Source of the DNA: Marinomonas gallaica
GTDB taxonomy: Bacteria > Pseudomonadota > Gammaproteobacteria > Pseudomonadales > Marinomonadaceae
Length of the DNA stretch: 64,000 nucleotides
Direction: 5' to 3'
NCBI RefSeq assembly: GCF_001639745.1
Contig: NZ_LTAX01000008.1
Coordinates: forward strand, 62,001 to 126,000
Under the pieces are notes generated by a model. It searched no databases, was not told the DNA's origin, and saw only the letters and a list, made by a program, of their open reading frames with translations. The number at the start of each line of letters is the position of its first letter. Position 1 is the first letter of the stretch. The position numbers and the translations under genes were made by a program. Of the stretch, positions 9,564 to 18,863 are shown in pieces.

Positions 9564-10838
9564 ATGGAAGTTGCGATTTTATTTGTAGCCTTTTTTGCGC
9601 TGCTTCTGTTTGGTATGCCCATTGTCTTTTGTTTGGGATTGTCTTCGATGGCATACTTGTTCATGGCGGATATCCCCATGACGATCGTGCCGCAGCGCTT
9701 ATATGCAGGCATGGATTCCTTCGTGTTGCTGTGTATTCCAGGTTTTATTTTGGCCGGTAATCTGATGAACGTCGGCAATATTACCGACTACATCATTCGT
9801 TTTAGTAACGCCCTTTTAGGCCATATTCGTGGTGGTCTTGGTCTCGCTAATGTCGGCGGCTCGATGATCTTTGGGGGTATTTCCGGTACCGCTGTAGCCG
9901 ATACGGCCAGCATCGGCTCGGTGATGATTCCGGGGATGGCGCGCTCTGGCTACGATAAGCCATTTGCAGCCGCGGTCACGGCGGCTTCTTCGACTATTGG
10001 CCCGATTATTCCACCCAGTGTTCCGATGATTATCGTTGGCTCTTTAAGTGGTATTTCGGTCGGCAAGATGTTCATCGCAGGGGTGGTGCCTGGCTTGATG
10101 CTGGGTCTGGCGATGATGGTGACGGCGTACATTATTGCGGTGCGAAAACAGTACCCACGAGAAAAACGCGCGACGTTACGTGAAGTGTTAAGCGTTGGTC
10201 GTGGTGCGTTTTGGGCGCTGTTGATGACCTTCATTATTTTGTACGGCATCATCGGCGGCATCTTTACGCCAACGGAAGCCTCGATTGTGGCGAGTTTGTA
10301 CGCCTTTGTTGTCGGTATGTTTGTCTATAAAGGCATTACTTGGCAGAATCTTCCGAAGATTCTGATGGATACCGCGTTAAGCTCGTCGAGCTTGCTGCTC
10401 CTTGTTGGTATGGCAAACTTATTTGGCTGGATCCTGACCAGCGAGCAAATCCCACAGATGCTGTCTGATGCGATCTTCGGCATCACCTCTAATCCCATTC
10501 TCGTCATCTTGATCCTGAACTTGGTACTGCTGTTGGTGGGTGGTTTTATGGAAACCATCGCCGCGCTGATTATTCTGTTCCCGACACTGCTTAAAGTCGC
10601 GGAAGGTATCGGTATGGATCCTATTCATTTTGGCATCATGGCGGTATTGAATCTGATGATCGGTTTGACCACACCACCAGTTGGTGTGTGTCTGTTTGTG
10701 GCGGCGGGTATCGGTAAGATCCCGATGTCTCATGTGGTGAAAGCCATTTGGCCATTCTTATTATGCAACCTTGCCGTATTATTGCTGGTGTCTTACGTAC
10801 CGGCAGTTTCGCTGTGGCTTCCTTCATTAATGGATTAG
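9564..10838 (+). CDS. TRAP transporter large permease (DctM)
   Basis: 424-residue polytopic permease with about 11-12 hydrophobic segments and the DctM features G-G-I-S-G-T-A-V-A-D-T-A-S-I-G-S, P-I-I-P-P-S-V-P-M-I and G-L-T-T-P-P-V-G-V-C. It carries out the Na+-coupled translocation step and works only with the adjacent DctP and DctQ. Placed between uptake and catabolic genes, it imports the substrate of this operon. Confidence 0.95.
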   Translation: MEVAILFVAFFALLLFGMPIVFCLGLSSMAYLFMADIPMTIVPQRLYAGMDSFVLLCIPGFILAGNLMNVGNITDYIIRFSNALLGHIRGGLGLANVGGSMIFGGISGTAVADTASIGSVMIPGMARSGYDKPFAAAVTAASSTIGPIIPPSVPMIIVGSLSGISVGKMFIAGVVPGLMLGLAMMVTAYIIAVRKQYPREKRATLREVLSVGRGAFWALLMTFIILYGIIGGIFTPTEASIVASLYAFVVGMFVYKGITWQNLPKILMDTALSSSSLLLLVGMANLFGWILTSEQIPQMLSDAIFGITSNPILVILILNLVLLLVGGFMETIAALIILFPTLLKVAEGIGMDPIHFGIMAVLNLMIGLTTPPVGVCLFVAAGIGKIPMSHVVKAIWPFLLCNLAVLLLVSYVPAVSLWLPSLMD

Positions 10839-10851
10839 TTGAGACAACGTT

Positions 10852-12297
10852 ATGAATATTACTGTAGAGGCGAGTCATGTCGTCCCTGAACAGCATCAAG
10901 CTGGCATCGTTCATATTGGTTTGGGGGCGTTTCATCGTGCCCACCAAGCGGTTTATATCGAAAACACCTTAGCCAAATGTGGTGGTGATTGGGCGTTGGT
11001 CAGTGCGAATATCCGCTCTAATGTAACATTGGTTGAGCAATTAAATGGGGCCAACAATGTGTTTCATGTGGTGGAATACGCTGATCAGAATACCGCCACA
11101 GTGCGAGAAATTCGCGCCATGAAAGAAGCGTTATTCGCAGGTGATGCAATGGGCCGACAAGCGTTGGTGCAGCGTCTGGCGGATACACATACCAAGATTG
11201 TCACGATGACAGTGACAGAAAAAGGCTACTTTCTATCGCCTGCGACTGGTCAGTTGCAAACGGACAATGCGGATATCCAACATGACTTGGCGAACCTAGA
11301 GAGTCCAAAGACGATTATCGGGTTATTGGTCCAAGGTTTGCGTTTGCGCCGAGAAGCGGGTTTTGAGCCCTTTACCGTACTGTGTTGTGACAACATGCCC
11401 CACAATGGCAAACGCGTGCAAACGGCGGTGGTGAGCTTTGCTAAAGCGTTTGATGCTGAGCTCGCGGCATGGATAGAGCAGAAGGTGGCTTTCCCAAGTT
11501 CGATGGTTGACCGTATTGTGCCTGCTATGACCGAGGCGGATTTTGCAGCGATCAAACAAGACACCGGGATCGATAGCCCGACGGTGGTAAAGTGTGAGCA
11601 GTTTAGCCAATGGGTAGTAGAAGATAACTTCCCACAAGGTCGCCCACAGTGGGAGGCGTTTGGTGTGCAGATGGTCGCTGACGTGTCTGCATACGAAATG
11701 ATGAAGTTGCGTATGCTCAACGGTAGCCATTCACTGTTAGCGTATTTGGGTCCTATTGCAGGTTATGAAACTGTCGCTCAAGCGATGACCGATCCTGCGA
11801 TTGAACAGTTTCTGCGTTTCTATATGATGCAAGAAGTGGCGCCGACCCTGCCATCGTTTGATCAACAAGAATTAGAAGATTACTGCTCTGCCTTGATTCA
11901 ACGCTTTAAAAATGACAGTTTGCAGCATCGCTTACAACAAATTGCCATGGATGGATCGCAAAAATTGCCACAGCGTTGGTTGCAAGGCTGGTGCGATTTG
12001 TCGCAGCAAGGTATGGCTCGACAAGCGACAGAGCTTGGGCTAGCGGGCTGGATGCTGTATGTTATGCAACATCAACAAGCGCTGACCTCGATAAATGACC
12101 CGTTAGAAACTACTGTGTTCGCTGCGATCAGTCAGAGCGAGAATACGGTAGAAAGAGTCGCGTCTTTGCTGGCTATGACAGACATTTTTCCTGCGCTCTT
12201 AGCTGACGACACGGCATTGTGTGAACGAATCAGTTACTTAGTCACACAGCTGCAGCAGTCGCCTTTACAGCCAACACTCAGTTCCCTCTCTTCTTAG
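10852..12297 (+). CDS. uxuB: fructuronate reductase / mannitol-dehydrogenase family (UxuB-like)
   Basis: 481-residue NAD(H)-dependent oxidoreductase of the long-chain mannitol dehydrogenase family. It has an N-terminal Rossmann segment (V-H-I-G-L-G-A-F-H-R-A-H-Q), C-C-D-N-M-P-H-N-G and the family's catalytic Lys region K-L-R-M-L-N-G-S-H-S near residue 285. In this operon the fitting reaction is reduction of D-fructuronate to D-mannonate, which feeds ManD. Tagaturonate or mannitol activity cannot be ruled out from sequence alone. The start lies 13 nt after dctM. Confidence 0.85.
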   Translation: MNITVEASHVVPEQHQAGIVHIGLGAFHRAHQAVYIENTLAKCGGDWALVSANIRSNVTLVEQLNGANNVFHVVEYADQNTATVREIRAMKEALFAGDAMGRQALVQRLADTHTKIVTMTVTEKGYFLSPATGQLQTDNADIQHDLANLESPKTIIGLLVQGLRLRREAGFEPFTVLCCDNMPHNGKRVQTAVVSFAKAFDAELAAWIEQKVAFPSSMVDRIVPAMTEADFAAIKQDTGIDSPTVVKCEQFSQWVVEDNFPQGRPQWEAFGVQMVADVSAYEMMKLRMLNGSHSLLAYLGPIAGYETVAQAMTDPAIEQFLRFYMMQEVAPTLPSFDQQELEDYCSALIQRFKNDSLQHRLQQIAMDGSQKLPQRWLQGWCDLSQQGMARQATELGLAGWMLYVMQHQQALTSINDPLETTVFAAISQSENTVERVASLLAMTDIFPALLADDTALCERISYLVTQLQQSPLQPTLSSLSS

Positions 12298-12306
12298 ACA
12301 TTGTCA

Positions 12307-12335
12307 TAGCCGCTTAACCTCAGATTAAGCGGCTA
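12307..12335 (+). promoter_or_regulatory. stem-loop between uxuB and kdgK
   Basis: Perfect 11-bp arms TAGCCGCTTAA and TTAAGCGGCTA around a 7-nt loop, with no following T run. It is therefore more likely an RNA-stability or processing hairpin than a terminator. It lies 16 nt before the kdgK start codon and could affect access to its GGAG site. Confidence 0.6.
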
Positions 12336-12351
12336 TGCTTGGAGTTCTCAT

Positions 12352-13269
12352 ATGTCCAACATAAAAATTGCCTGCATCGGTGAATGCATGATCGAGCTAA
12401 CAACAGGCGATACCCCTAACAACTTGATTAAAAATTACGCCGGTGACACCTACAACACGGCTTATTACTTAAAGAAGCTATTAAATAACCAAGCAGATGT
12501 GAGCTATATAACTGCAGTAGGTACAGATGAGCTCAGTCATAAACTCATTGATGCACTCAGCGCCGCTGATTTGAATACGGGCTCGATCCGTTGCCTTGAG
12601 GATGGCAAGGTGGGGTTATACCTTGTATCAAATGATGACGATGGTGAACGCAGTTTTACCTATTGGCGTGAAACATCGGCGGCTAAGCGCATGTTTGATG
12701 GCGATGAAGGCGATGCTCTATTAGCTTCGTTAAGTGACTATCAAATGGTGTATCTGTCTGGTATTTCTTTGGCGATCTTGACGCCGGTAGCACGCATGAA
12801 GCTGGTCAATGCATTAAAAGCGGCGCATGTCAGCGTAGTGTTTGATCCGAACTACCGCCCTAAACTGTGGCAAGGTGCCAAAGAGGCATCGTCTGCCATG
12901 CAAGATCTGGTCTCAGCTACCCAAGCCACGGTAATGACAACCCTTGACGACGAGCAACTGCTCAATGACCTGCATACAGACCGTGATGTGGTTGCGTTTT
13001 GGAAGCAAGCAGGCGCACAGGAAGTCATCGTTAAAAAAGGCGCAGAAGGCTGTCTAATTGCCTCAGAAGAACAGCTTGTCCCCTCGCTGGAAGGCATTCG
13101 TCCACTGGACACAACGGGTGCGGGTGATTCCTTTAATGGCGGCTATTTAGCCGGCTTAGCGTTAGGCAAGAGTAAAGCCGACAGCGCCAAGCTTGCGCAC
13201 AACATTGCAGCACAAGTCATACAGCACCGTGGCGCGATTGTACCCGAGCATCAATTAAACTTAGCGTAA
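12352..13269 (+). CDS. kdgK: 2-keto-3-deoxygluconate kinase
   Basis: 305-residue PfkB/ribokinase-family kinase that phosphorylates KDG to KDPG for entry to the Entner-Doudoroff pathway. The N-terminal G-E-C-M-I-E-L and N-Y-A-G-D-T-Y-N-T-A motifs bind the sugar acid; the C-terminal D-T-T-G-A-G-D-S-F-N-G-G carries the catalytic Asp and anion hole. GGAG lies 8 nt before ATG. It is the last gene of the operon, so the locus delivers KDPG; no KDPG aldolase is in view. Confidence 0.93.
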   Translation: MSNIKIACIGECMIELTTGDTPNNLIKNYAGDTYNTAYYLKKLLNNQADVSYITAVGTDELSHKLIDALSAADLNTGSIRCLEDGKVGLYLVSNDDDGERSFTYWRETSAAKRMFDGDEGDALLASLSDYQMVYLSGISLAILTPVARMKLVNALKAAHVSVVFDPNYRPKLWQGAKEASSAMQDLVSATQATVMTTLDDEQLLNDLHTDRDVVAFWKQAGAQEVIVKKGAEGCLIASEEQLVPSLEGIRPLDTTGAGDSFNGGYLAGLALGKSKADSAKLAHNIAAQVIQHRGAIVPEHQLNLA

Positions 13270-13283
13270 AGCGCACATAAAAA

Positions 13284-13310
13284 AGCCGCTGCCCTTGTGA
13301 GGCAGCGGCT
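13284..13310 (-). terminator. terminator shared by kdgK and gabT
   Basis: Arms AGCCGCTGCC and GGCAGCGGCT. Reading on the minus strand the stem is followed by a T run, so it chiefly ends gabT; it may also stop kdgK transcripts. Confidence 0.85.
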
Positions 13311-13387
13311 GAAAACAAGACATTCAACCTGGAGGGCTTGTCTTGTAAACGGAAGTCTAGGTGGACTAAGCCGTTAAAACTGACATC

Positions 13388-14665
13388 TTACACAAGCTCT
13401 TTAAAGATGCGCTTGAAGATGTCCATACCCTCATCAATGATCTCCATTTCGATCGTCAATGCTGGTAGGAAGCGGATAACGTTGCCGCGGATACCACAAG
13501 AAAGCAGTACTAGACCATTTTCAGCGGCTTTTGCCGATAGGCCTTTCGCTAGCTCTGGGTACGGCTTAGTTACGTCACCGTCGTGAACGAATTCAACTGC
13601 GATCATGGCGCCAGCGTTACGCACGTCGCCAATGATGTGTGGGTATTCCGCTTGTAGACCTTTTAGGTGCTCAACAAAACGCGCGCCCACTTGGTTAGCA
13701 CGTTCGCATAGGTTTTCTTCTTCGATCACGTCGAATACTGCAAGACCCGCTGCACAACCTACTGGAGAACCACCGTAAGTACCGCCAAGACCACCAGGAA
13801 TTGGCGCGTCCATGATGTCTGCTTTACCCACTACCGCTGCGATGGGGAAACCACCTGCGATGCCTTTTGCTGCCGTCATAAGATCTGCTTCGACGCCAGA
13901 TTGTTCGTGGCAGAACATCGTACCAGTACGGGCGAAACCGGCTTGGATTTCATCCATGATCAATAGAATGCCATGCTCATCACATACCGCACGTAGCTTT
14001 TGTAGGAAGCTTGCTGACGCCATGTAGAAACCACCTTCGCCTTGAACTGGCTCGATGATGATCGCCGCTACTTTAGACGCCTCAATGTCACACGTAAAAC
14101 GCATTTGCAGGTCAGCAAGTGCTTGCTCTTCAGTAATGCCTAGGTACTCATTTGGGTACGGCACGTGGAAAATGTCGCTTGGGAATGGACCAAAGCCAAT
14201 TTTGTAAGGGTTTACTTTACCTGTTAGACCCATGGTCATGTTGGTACGGCCGTGGAAGCCACCGTTGAACGCGATGATACCCGGACGACCCGTGTAAGCA
14301 CGGGCGATTTTCACACAGTTCTCAACCGCTTCTGCACCCGTCGTTACGAAGATAGATTTCTTCGGCGTGTTACCAGGTGCGGCAGCGTTTAGTTTTTCTG
14401 CAAGAGCAACAGCTGACTCGTATGGGCTCACCATGACACACGTGTGGGTGAAGCGCTCAACTTGTGCTTGGACTGCGGCTTTCACTTTCGGGTGGTTGTG
14501 GCCCGTGTTCACTACCGCGATACCCGCACCGAAGTCGATGTGACGGTTGCCTTCAACGTCCCAAATTTCAGCGTTTAGGGCACGGTCTACATACACAGGA
14601 GCCATGTTGCCTTGGCCACGTGCGATGGCATTTACTTTGCGTTCTTGTAAGCTAGCGTTGTTCAT
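13388..14665 (-). CDS. gabT: 4-aminobutyrate aminotransferase
   Basis: 425-residue PLP enzyme that transfers the amino group of GABA to 2-oxoglutarate, giving succinate semialdehyde and glutamate. Class-III signatures are present: T-T-G-A-E-A-V-E-N for phosphate binding, F-H-G-R-T, the aspartate region L-L-I-M-D-E-I-Q-A-G-F-A-R-T-G, and the Schiff-base Lys in A-A-K-G-I-A-G-G. It lies downstream of gabD on the same strand with a 199-bp gap holding a structured element. 5-Aminovalerate is a plausible second substrate. Confidence 0.94.
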   Translation of the reverse strand: MNNASLQERKVNAIARGQGNMAPVYVDRALNAEIWDVEGNRHIDFGAGIAVVNTGHNHPKVKAAVQAQVERFTHTCVMVSPYESAVALAEKLNAAAPGNTPKKSIFVTTGAEAVENCVKIARAYTGRPGIIAFNGGFHGRTNMTMGLTGKVNPYKIGFGPFPSDIFHVPYPNEYLGITEEQALADLQMRFTCDIEASKVAAIIIEPVQGEGGFYMASASFLQKLRAVCDEHGILLIMDEIQAGFARTGTMFCHEQSGVEADLMTAAKGIAGGFPIAAVVGKADIMDAPIPGGLGGTYGGSPVGCAAGLAVFDVIEEENLCERANQVGARFVEHLKGLQAEYPHIIGDVRNAGAMIAVEFVHDGDVTKPYPELAKGLSAKAAENGLVLLSCGIRGNVIRFLPALTIEMEIIDEGMDIFKRIFKELV

Positions 14666-14731
14666 TTGTCTCGATCTCTCTTAATTAGGTGCGAGCAATG
14701 TCAGTCAATATATCAGTCGTATTTGTAGACG

Positions 14732-14815
14732 GTGTGATAGCAGCACCGCCCTGTAGGGCGTCCATGCCCTAAAGGGGCGGAGCGCCCATCCATGGGCTAA
14801 TGCTTGCTATCACAC
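14732..14815. repeat. 84-bp structured element with 11-bp terminal inverted repeats, between gabD and gabT
   Basis: The ends GTGTGATAGCA and TGCTATCACAC are perfect inverted repeats. Inside are at least two further hairpins (CGCCCT-GT-AGGGCG and a GGCGGAGCGCC region with GCCCATCCATGGGC). The whole can fold as a branched structure. It resembles a REP-like or miniature transposable element. I found no second copy in the window. Confidence 0.55.
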
Positions 14816-14864
14816 AGCTACAGAAACACTGTTTTGTCTGACACTGGCGGGCATTATGGGTGAC

Positions 14865-16331
14865 TTAGTTAATGCCGCCCATGCATAGGTATTTAATTTC
14901 CACGTACTCGTCGATACCGTACTTGGAACCCTCACGGCCACTGCCAGACTCTTTCACACCACCAAATGGCGCAACTTCGCTGGAGATAATGCCTTCGTTA
15001 ACACCGACCATGCCGTATTCCAACGCTTCGGAAACACGCCAAATACGGCCGATATTTTGGGAATAGAAGTAAGATGCCAAACCAAATGGGGTATTGTTTG
15101 CCATCTCAACAGCTTCATCTTCTGTGCTAAAGCGGAACAACGGAGCCACAGGGCCAAAGATCTCGCTTGAGAAAATGGTCATGTCGGGTGTTACACCCGT
15201 TAGGATGGTTGGCTCGAAGAACTGCTCGCCTGCTTGCTCTGCTTTTGCGCCACCGATTAATGCTTTTGCGCCTTTGCTCACCGCATCGTTAACAAGCTCT
15301 TCAACCTTGTTAACCGCTGCTTTGTTGATCAGAGGACCGATGTTTACGCCGTCTGCAAAACCGTTACCGGTTTTAAATTCCGCAACACGTTTTGCCAATT
15401 TCTCAGCAAAGGCATCGTAAACACCGTCTTGAACAAGAATACGGTTGGCACACACACACGTTTGGCCGGCGTTGCGGTATTTGGAAGCAATCGCGCCTTC
15501 TACCGCTGCATCAAGGTCAGCGTCATCGAATACGATGAAAGGTGCGTTGCCACCTAGCTCCATGGAGGTGCGTTTTACCGTTTGTGCGCATTGAGAGAGT
15601 AGTAGTTTTCCTACTGGTGTTGAGCCAGTAAAGCTCAATTTACGCACGATAGGATTGCCAGTCAGTACGCCGCCTATCGCCTTAGCGTCGGTACCCACTA
15701 CCACGTTCAGAACACCCGCTGGGATGCCCGCCTGATGCGCCAACTCGGCAAGCGCCAAGGCACACAGAGGTGTTTCTTCTGATGGTTTGATAACGATCGT
15801 ACAGCCCGCTGCAAGTGCAGGACCGGCTTTACGCGTAATCATGGCAATTGGGAAGTTCCAAGGCGTGATCGCTGCAACAACGCCCACCCCTTGCTTGATG
15901 GTTAGAACACGTTTGTCATTGGCGAAAGATGGGATCACTTCACCGTATAAACGACGTGCTTCGTCGGCAAACCAATCGATGAACGACGCGCCGTACAGCA
16001 CTTCGCCTTTCGCTTCAGCAAACGGTTTGCCCTGCTCTAGAGTCATTAGCTTAGCCAGGTCTTCTTGGTTATCAAGAATCAGCTGATTCCACTTGCGTAG
16101 TAACATCGCACGTTCTTTTGCTGTTTTACCTTGCCATGCTTTTTGCGCCGCATTCGCCGCTTCGACAGCACGCGTTGTCTCGTCTGCCGCAACATCTGCT
16201 ACATCAACAATGTGTTCACCCGTTGCAGGGTTGATCACTGCGAAGGTTTTACCAGAATCAGCCGCAACCCACTCACCGTTCACGAATGATTGGCTTTTCA
16301 GTAGGTTTGGTTGAGCTAATGTTACTTGCAT
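14865..16331 (-). CDS. gabD: succinate-semialdehyde dehydrogenase
   Basis: 488-residue aldehyde dehydrogenase that oxidises succinate semialdehyde to succinate, completing GABA breakdown with GabT. Key residues: P-W-N-F-P (158-161), cofactor-binding K182 and E185 in IKPSEETP, general base E259 in MELGGN, catalytic C292 and neighbouring C294 in GQTCVCANR; the second Cys is the partner in the known redox switch of SSADH enzymes. I start at ATG 16331 (GGAG at 5 nt); the longer open frame adds 42 residues with no homology to the paralogue. Its leader shares the sequence CTCCAGACTCATA with the paralogue at 21054-22526. Confidence 0.93.
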   Translation of the reverse strand: MQVTLAQPNLLKSQSFVNGEWVAADSGKTFAVINPATGEHIVDVADVAADETTRAVEAANAAQKAWQGKTAKERAMLLRKWNQLILDNQEDLAKLMTLEQGKPFAEAKGEVLYGASFIDWFADEARRLYGEVIPSFANDKRVLTIKQGVGVVAAITPWNFPIAMITRKAGPALAAGCTIVIKPSEETPLCALALAELAHQAGIPAGVLNVVVGTDAKAIGGVLTGNPIVRKLSFTGSTPVGKLLLSQCAQTVKRTSMELGGNAPFIVFDDADLDAAVEGAIASKYRNAGQTCVCANRILVQDGVYDAFAEKLAKRVAEFKTGNGFADGVNIGPLINKAAVNKVEELVNDAVSKGAKALIGGAKAEQAGEQFFEPTILTGVTPDMTIFSSEIFGPVAPLFRFSTEDEAVEMANNTPFGLASYFYSQNIGRIWRVSEALEYGMVGVNEGIISSEVAPFGGVKESGSGREGSKYGIDEYVEIKYLCMGGIN

Positions 16332-16343
16332 AATAACTCCAGA

Positions 16344-16354
16344 CTCATAATGAG
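16344..16354. promoter_or_regulatory. palindrome in the gabD leader
   Basis: CTCAT-A-ATGAG lies 13 nt upstream of gabD and is mirrored by CTCA-TAG-TGAG at the same place before the gabD paralogue. It is either a shared regulatory site or leader sequence retained from duplication. Confidence 0.4.
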
Positions 16355-16784
16355 GTATGTGTGTTCGGACACTATTTGTCCGTAATGAATGGATAGTAGG
16401 AGAACTATAGGGCGGAAAAAATGGGAAGCTATCAATGCTTTGTTTGATGTTATTCAAACATTAGAAATTACTACTGCGTTAAGGCAAAGATAAGTCATAC
16501 ACGGCCGCGTTTTTTAAACTGGTAAATAGTGATGGGACGAGACATTCAAATTGCAATCTAGCCATGAAGTTGGCCAATGTATAGTCAGGTAGTTTTTCGA
16601 TAGCATCAAAAGGACGTGTCTAGCGTTTGTCTGTTTTTAAAGCGAAAGACTGATTAATTTAAATACAAATGATATTTGTTTTTAATTGATAATGGTTATT
16701 GAGTGTGGTTTCATTTCTATTAAGAAAACAAGATGTTGCGATTTTCGCAACGCTTTACAGGCATACACTTGGAAGCCATTCGTA
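16355..16784. other. divergent region between gabD and the first TonB receptor
   Basis: No gene is seen here apart from control sites close to the receptor. These are a perfect palindrome ACAAAT-GAT-ATTTGT at 16665-16679 and a Fur-like site at 16687-16702. The central 250 bp shows nothing I recognise. Confidence 0.4.
16687..16702 (+). promoter_or_regulatory. Fur-box-like site
   Basis: TGATAATGGTTATTGA keeps the left half (TGATAAT) of the Fur 7-1-7 consensus and about four of seven bases of the right half. It lies about 85 bp before the receptor start codon, the expected promoter position, and predicts iron repression of both receptors. Confidence 0.55.
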
Positions 16785-18821
16785 ATGGAAATAAAAACGT
16801 TTTTAGTGACGCCTCTTACGGCAGTAATCGCTGTTTCATCGGCTGCGCATGGCGCGCAGGAAGCCCCTATTTCTGATCGCCAAAATATGATGAATCCAAT
16901 CATGATTCAAGATTACAAGGGATACGCTCAGGAGTTGCCAACATCGGGTAGCAAGTCCGATGCTGAATGGCTAGATGTGCCACAGTCCGTATCGGTGGTG
17001 ACGAATACTGAAATGGAAGACCGTGGTGCGGTGCGCTTAGTGGATGCACTCGATGGTGTGGCTGGGGTGAACAATACCCTAGGAGAAGGCAGTCGTGATC
17101 AGTTTGTGATTCGTGGTTTTGATGCGATTCGAGACGTGTATCGCGATGGTTTGAGAGACGATGGTAATTTACAGTCCTATCGCAGTTTGGCCAATGTTGA
17201 GCAAGTTGAGGTAGTAAAAGGCCCTGCCGGTGCGTTGTATGGTCGTGGTTCAGCGGGTGGGATTATTAACCTTGTCACCAAACGTGCCAATGGAGATGAA
17301 TTTACACGCTTAGGTACGAGCTATGGCAGCCATGATCAGGTGACTGGCTCGATAGACAGCTCAACTCAGCTGACAGATACCGTCAATGGTCGTATCAATG
17401 CCGAGATTCGACAGTCGAATTCGTTTGTCGATCATGTGGATTCAGAAGACTATTTTATTGCCCCGTCGTTGCAATTTAATCCGTCTGAAGGCCATGTGGT
17501 GAACCTTAATTTAGAGTTTATGCATCAAGAGTTAGTGCCCTACCGTGGTATTCCGTCCAAAGATGGCAAACCTGTTGCGGTGCCAAGAAGTACTTACTTC
17601 GGCAGTCTTAATGATTACCAAGAATCTGACAGTGCGCGCATCGCCATCGAAGATGAGTTGACGCTGACACCGGAGATCACTTGGCACAATCGTGCGGTTT
17701 ACAATCGCGTGACATTGGAACAACAAGGTACAAGACAAGCAACCACGCCGGTTTCAGATACAAATAAAGTAGTGCAAACGGTGAATACCTTTGGCTACGA
17801 TCCGCGCACCACGCAAACGCTGCAATCGGAGCTGGAATGGCAACTGGATAATCATCAATTACTGTTTGGTGCCGATTACAACCAGATCGATATCGACTTA
17901 AATCTGGCGCGCATGAACTTGCCGACTAAGGATATCTACAACCCTACTGCGACCAATGCGCCCAATCCTGGTTTTCCTGCTTTCCGTGAAAACACCACCA
18001 AAACCCTAGGCCTATATTTGCAGGATATGATTACGGTGGGAGATTGGTCGTTCACAGGGAATGTGCGCCAAGACCGTATGGAGTTGGACCAAACCACGGC
18101 GGCTGGCGTGAACAGCAACAATGATGACAATAAAACCAGCTATCGTCTGGGGGCGGTGTATCGTTTGACCGACGACATGTCCGCTTACACGACCGTGGCT
18201 AAATCATGGCAGTTGCCTTATGGCGGCAGCTTTGTCAGCCCAACCCAAGCGGAATTCTTCTCCACGGAATTGCTCGAAGTGGGGGCCAAAGCCTACGTTC
18301 TAGACGATGCCTTGATGCTTAACGCCGCGGTGTTCCAAATTGACCAAGAACAGCCAAGCACCGATGCGGATGGCTTTATTGTCGATAAAAGCCGTGCCCG
18401 TCATCAAGGGATTGAATTAGAAATGCGCGGTCAGATCACCGAGCAATTGAGTGCCACCGCAAGCTACACCTATATGGATGCAGAGGATCGTGATACGGGT
18501 AAAAAACCTAACGATGTATCGGATCAGCTAGCGGCCTTAGGGGCAACATATCAACTGGATGACGCTTGGCGCTTCGGTGCGAGTGTGAAATATGTTGGTG
18601 ACCGTTTCGCGGGTAACAACGAAGCCGTTGCCCTAGGGGATTACACCCTCGTAGACGCTATGGCGTCTTACCATGTTGGCAAACATCGTATCCAACTAAA
18701 CGCCTACAACCTATTCGATGAAGAGTATTACCTAGGTTCCACCAACGGGACGTCGGGTGTGAACTCAATCGGTTACGGCGCTCCAGCAGAGTTTATGGTG
18801 AGTTATCACTACGAGCTTTAA
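16785..18821 (+). CDS. TonB-dependent siderophore receptor
   Basis: Outer-membrane receptor of 678 residues that imports a ferric siderophore using TonB energy. I choose ATG 16785 since it opens a signal peptide (MEIKTFLVTPLTAVIAVSSA, cleavage after AHG) and follows GGAAG; the frame is open further upstream. A plug domain (about 50-165: D-V-P-Q-S-V-S-V-V, F-V-I-R-G-F, V-E-V-V-K-G-P-A-G-A-L-Y-G) precedes a 22-strand barrel. The final residue is Leu rather than the usual Phe. The plug resembles catecholate/Fiu-type receptors. It is cotranscribed with the next receptor. Confidence 0.9.
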   Translation: MEIKTFLVTPLTAVIAVSSAAHGAQEAPISDRQNMMNPIMIQDYKGYAQELPTSGSKSDAEWLDVPQSVSVVTNTEMEDRGAVRLVDALDGVAGVNNTLGEGSRDQFVIRGFDAIRDVYRDGLRDDGNLQSYRSLANVEQVEVVKGPAGALYGRGSAGGIINLVTKRANGDEFTRLGTSYGSHDQVTGSIDSSTQLTDTVNGRINAEIRQSNSFVDHVDSEDYFIAPSLQFNPSEGHVVNLNLEFMHQELVPYRGIPSKDGKPVAVPRSTYFGSLNDYQESDSARIAIEDELTLTPEITWHNRAVYNRVTLEQQGTRQATTPVSDTNKVVQTVNTFGYDPRTTQTLQSELEWQLDNHQLLFGADYNQIDIDLNLARMNLPTKDIYNPTATNAPNPGFPAFRENTTKTLGLYLQDMITVGDWSFTGNVRQDRMELDQTTAAGVNSNNDDNKTSYRLGAVYRLTDDMSAYTTVAKSWQLPYGGSFVSPTQAEFFSTELLEVGAKAYVLDDALMLNAAVFQIDQEQPSTDADGFIVDKSRARHQGIELEMRGQITEQLSATASYTYMDAEDRDTGKKPNDVSDQLAALGATYQLDDAWRFGASVKYVGDRFAGNNEAVALGDYTLVDAMASYHVGKHRIQLNAYNLFDEEYYLGSTNGTSGVNSIGYGAPAEFMVSYHYEL

Positions 18822-18863
18822 TGTCTGTTCAATTCTTTGTTAACAAAAGTATAGGTTTACATC

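Noticed and set aside
16665-16679. Second Fur box suggested by a perfect ACAAAT-GAT-ATTTGT palindrome
   Set aside because: It is symmetric but does not match the GATAAT-type Fur consensus; kept only as an unassigned palindrome.
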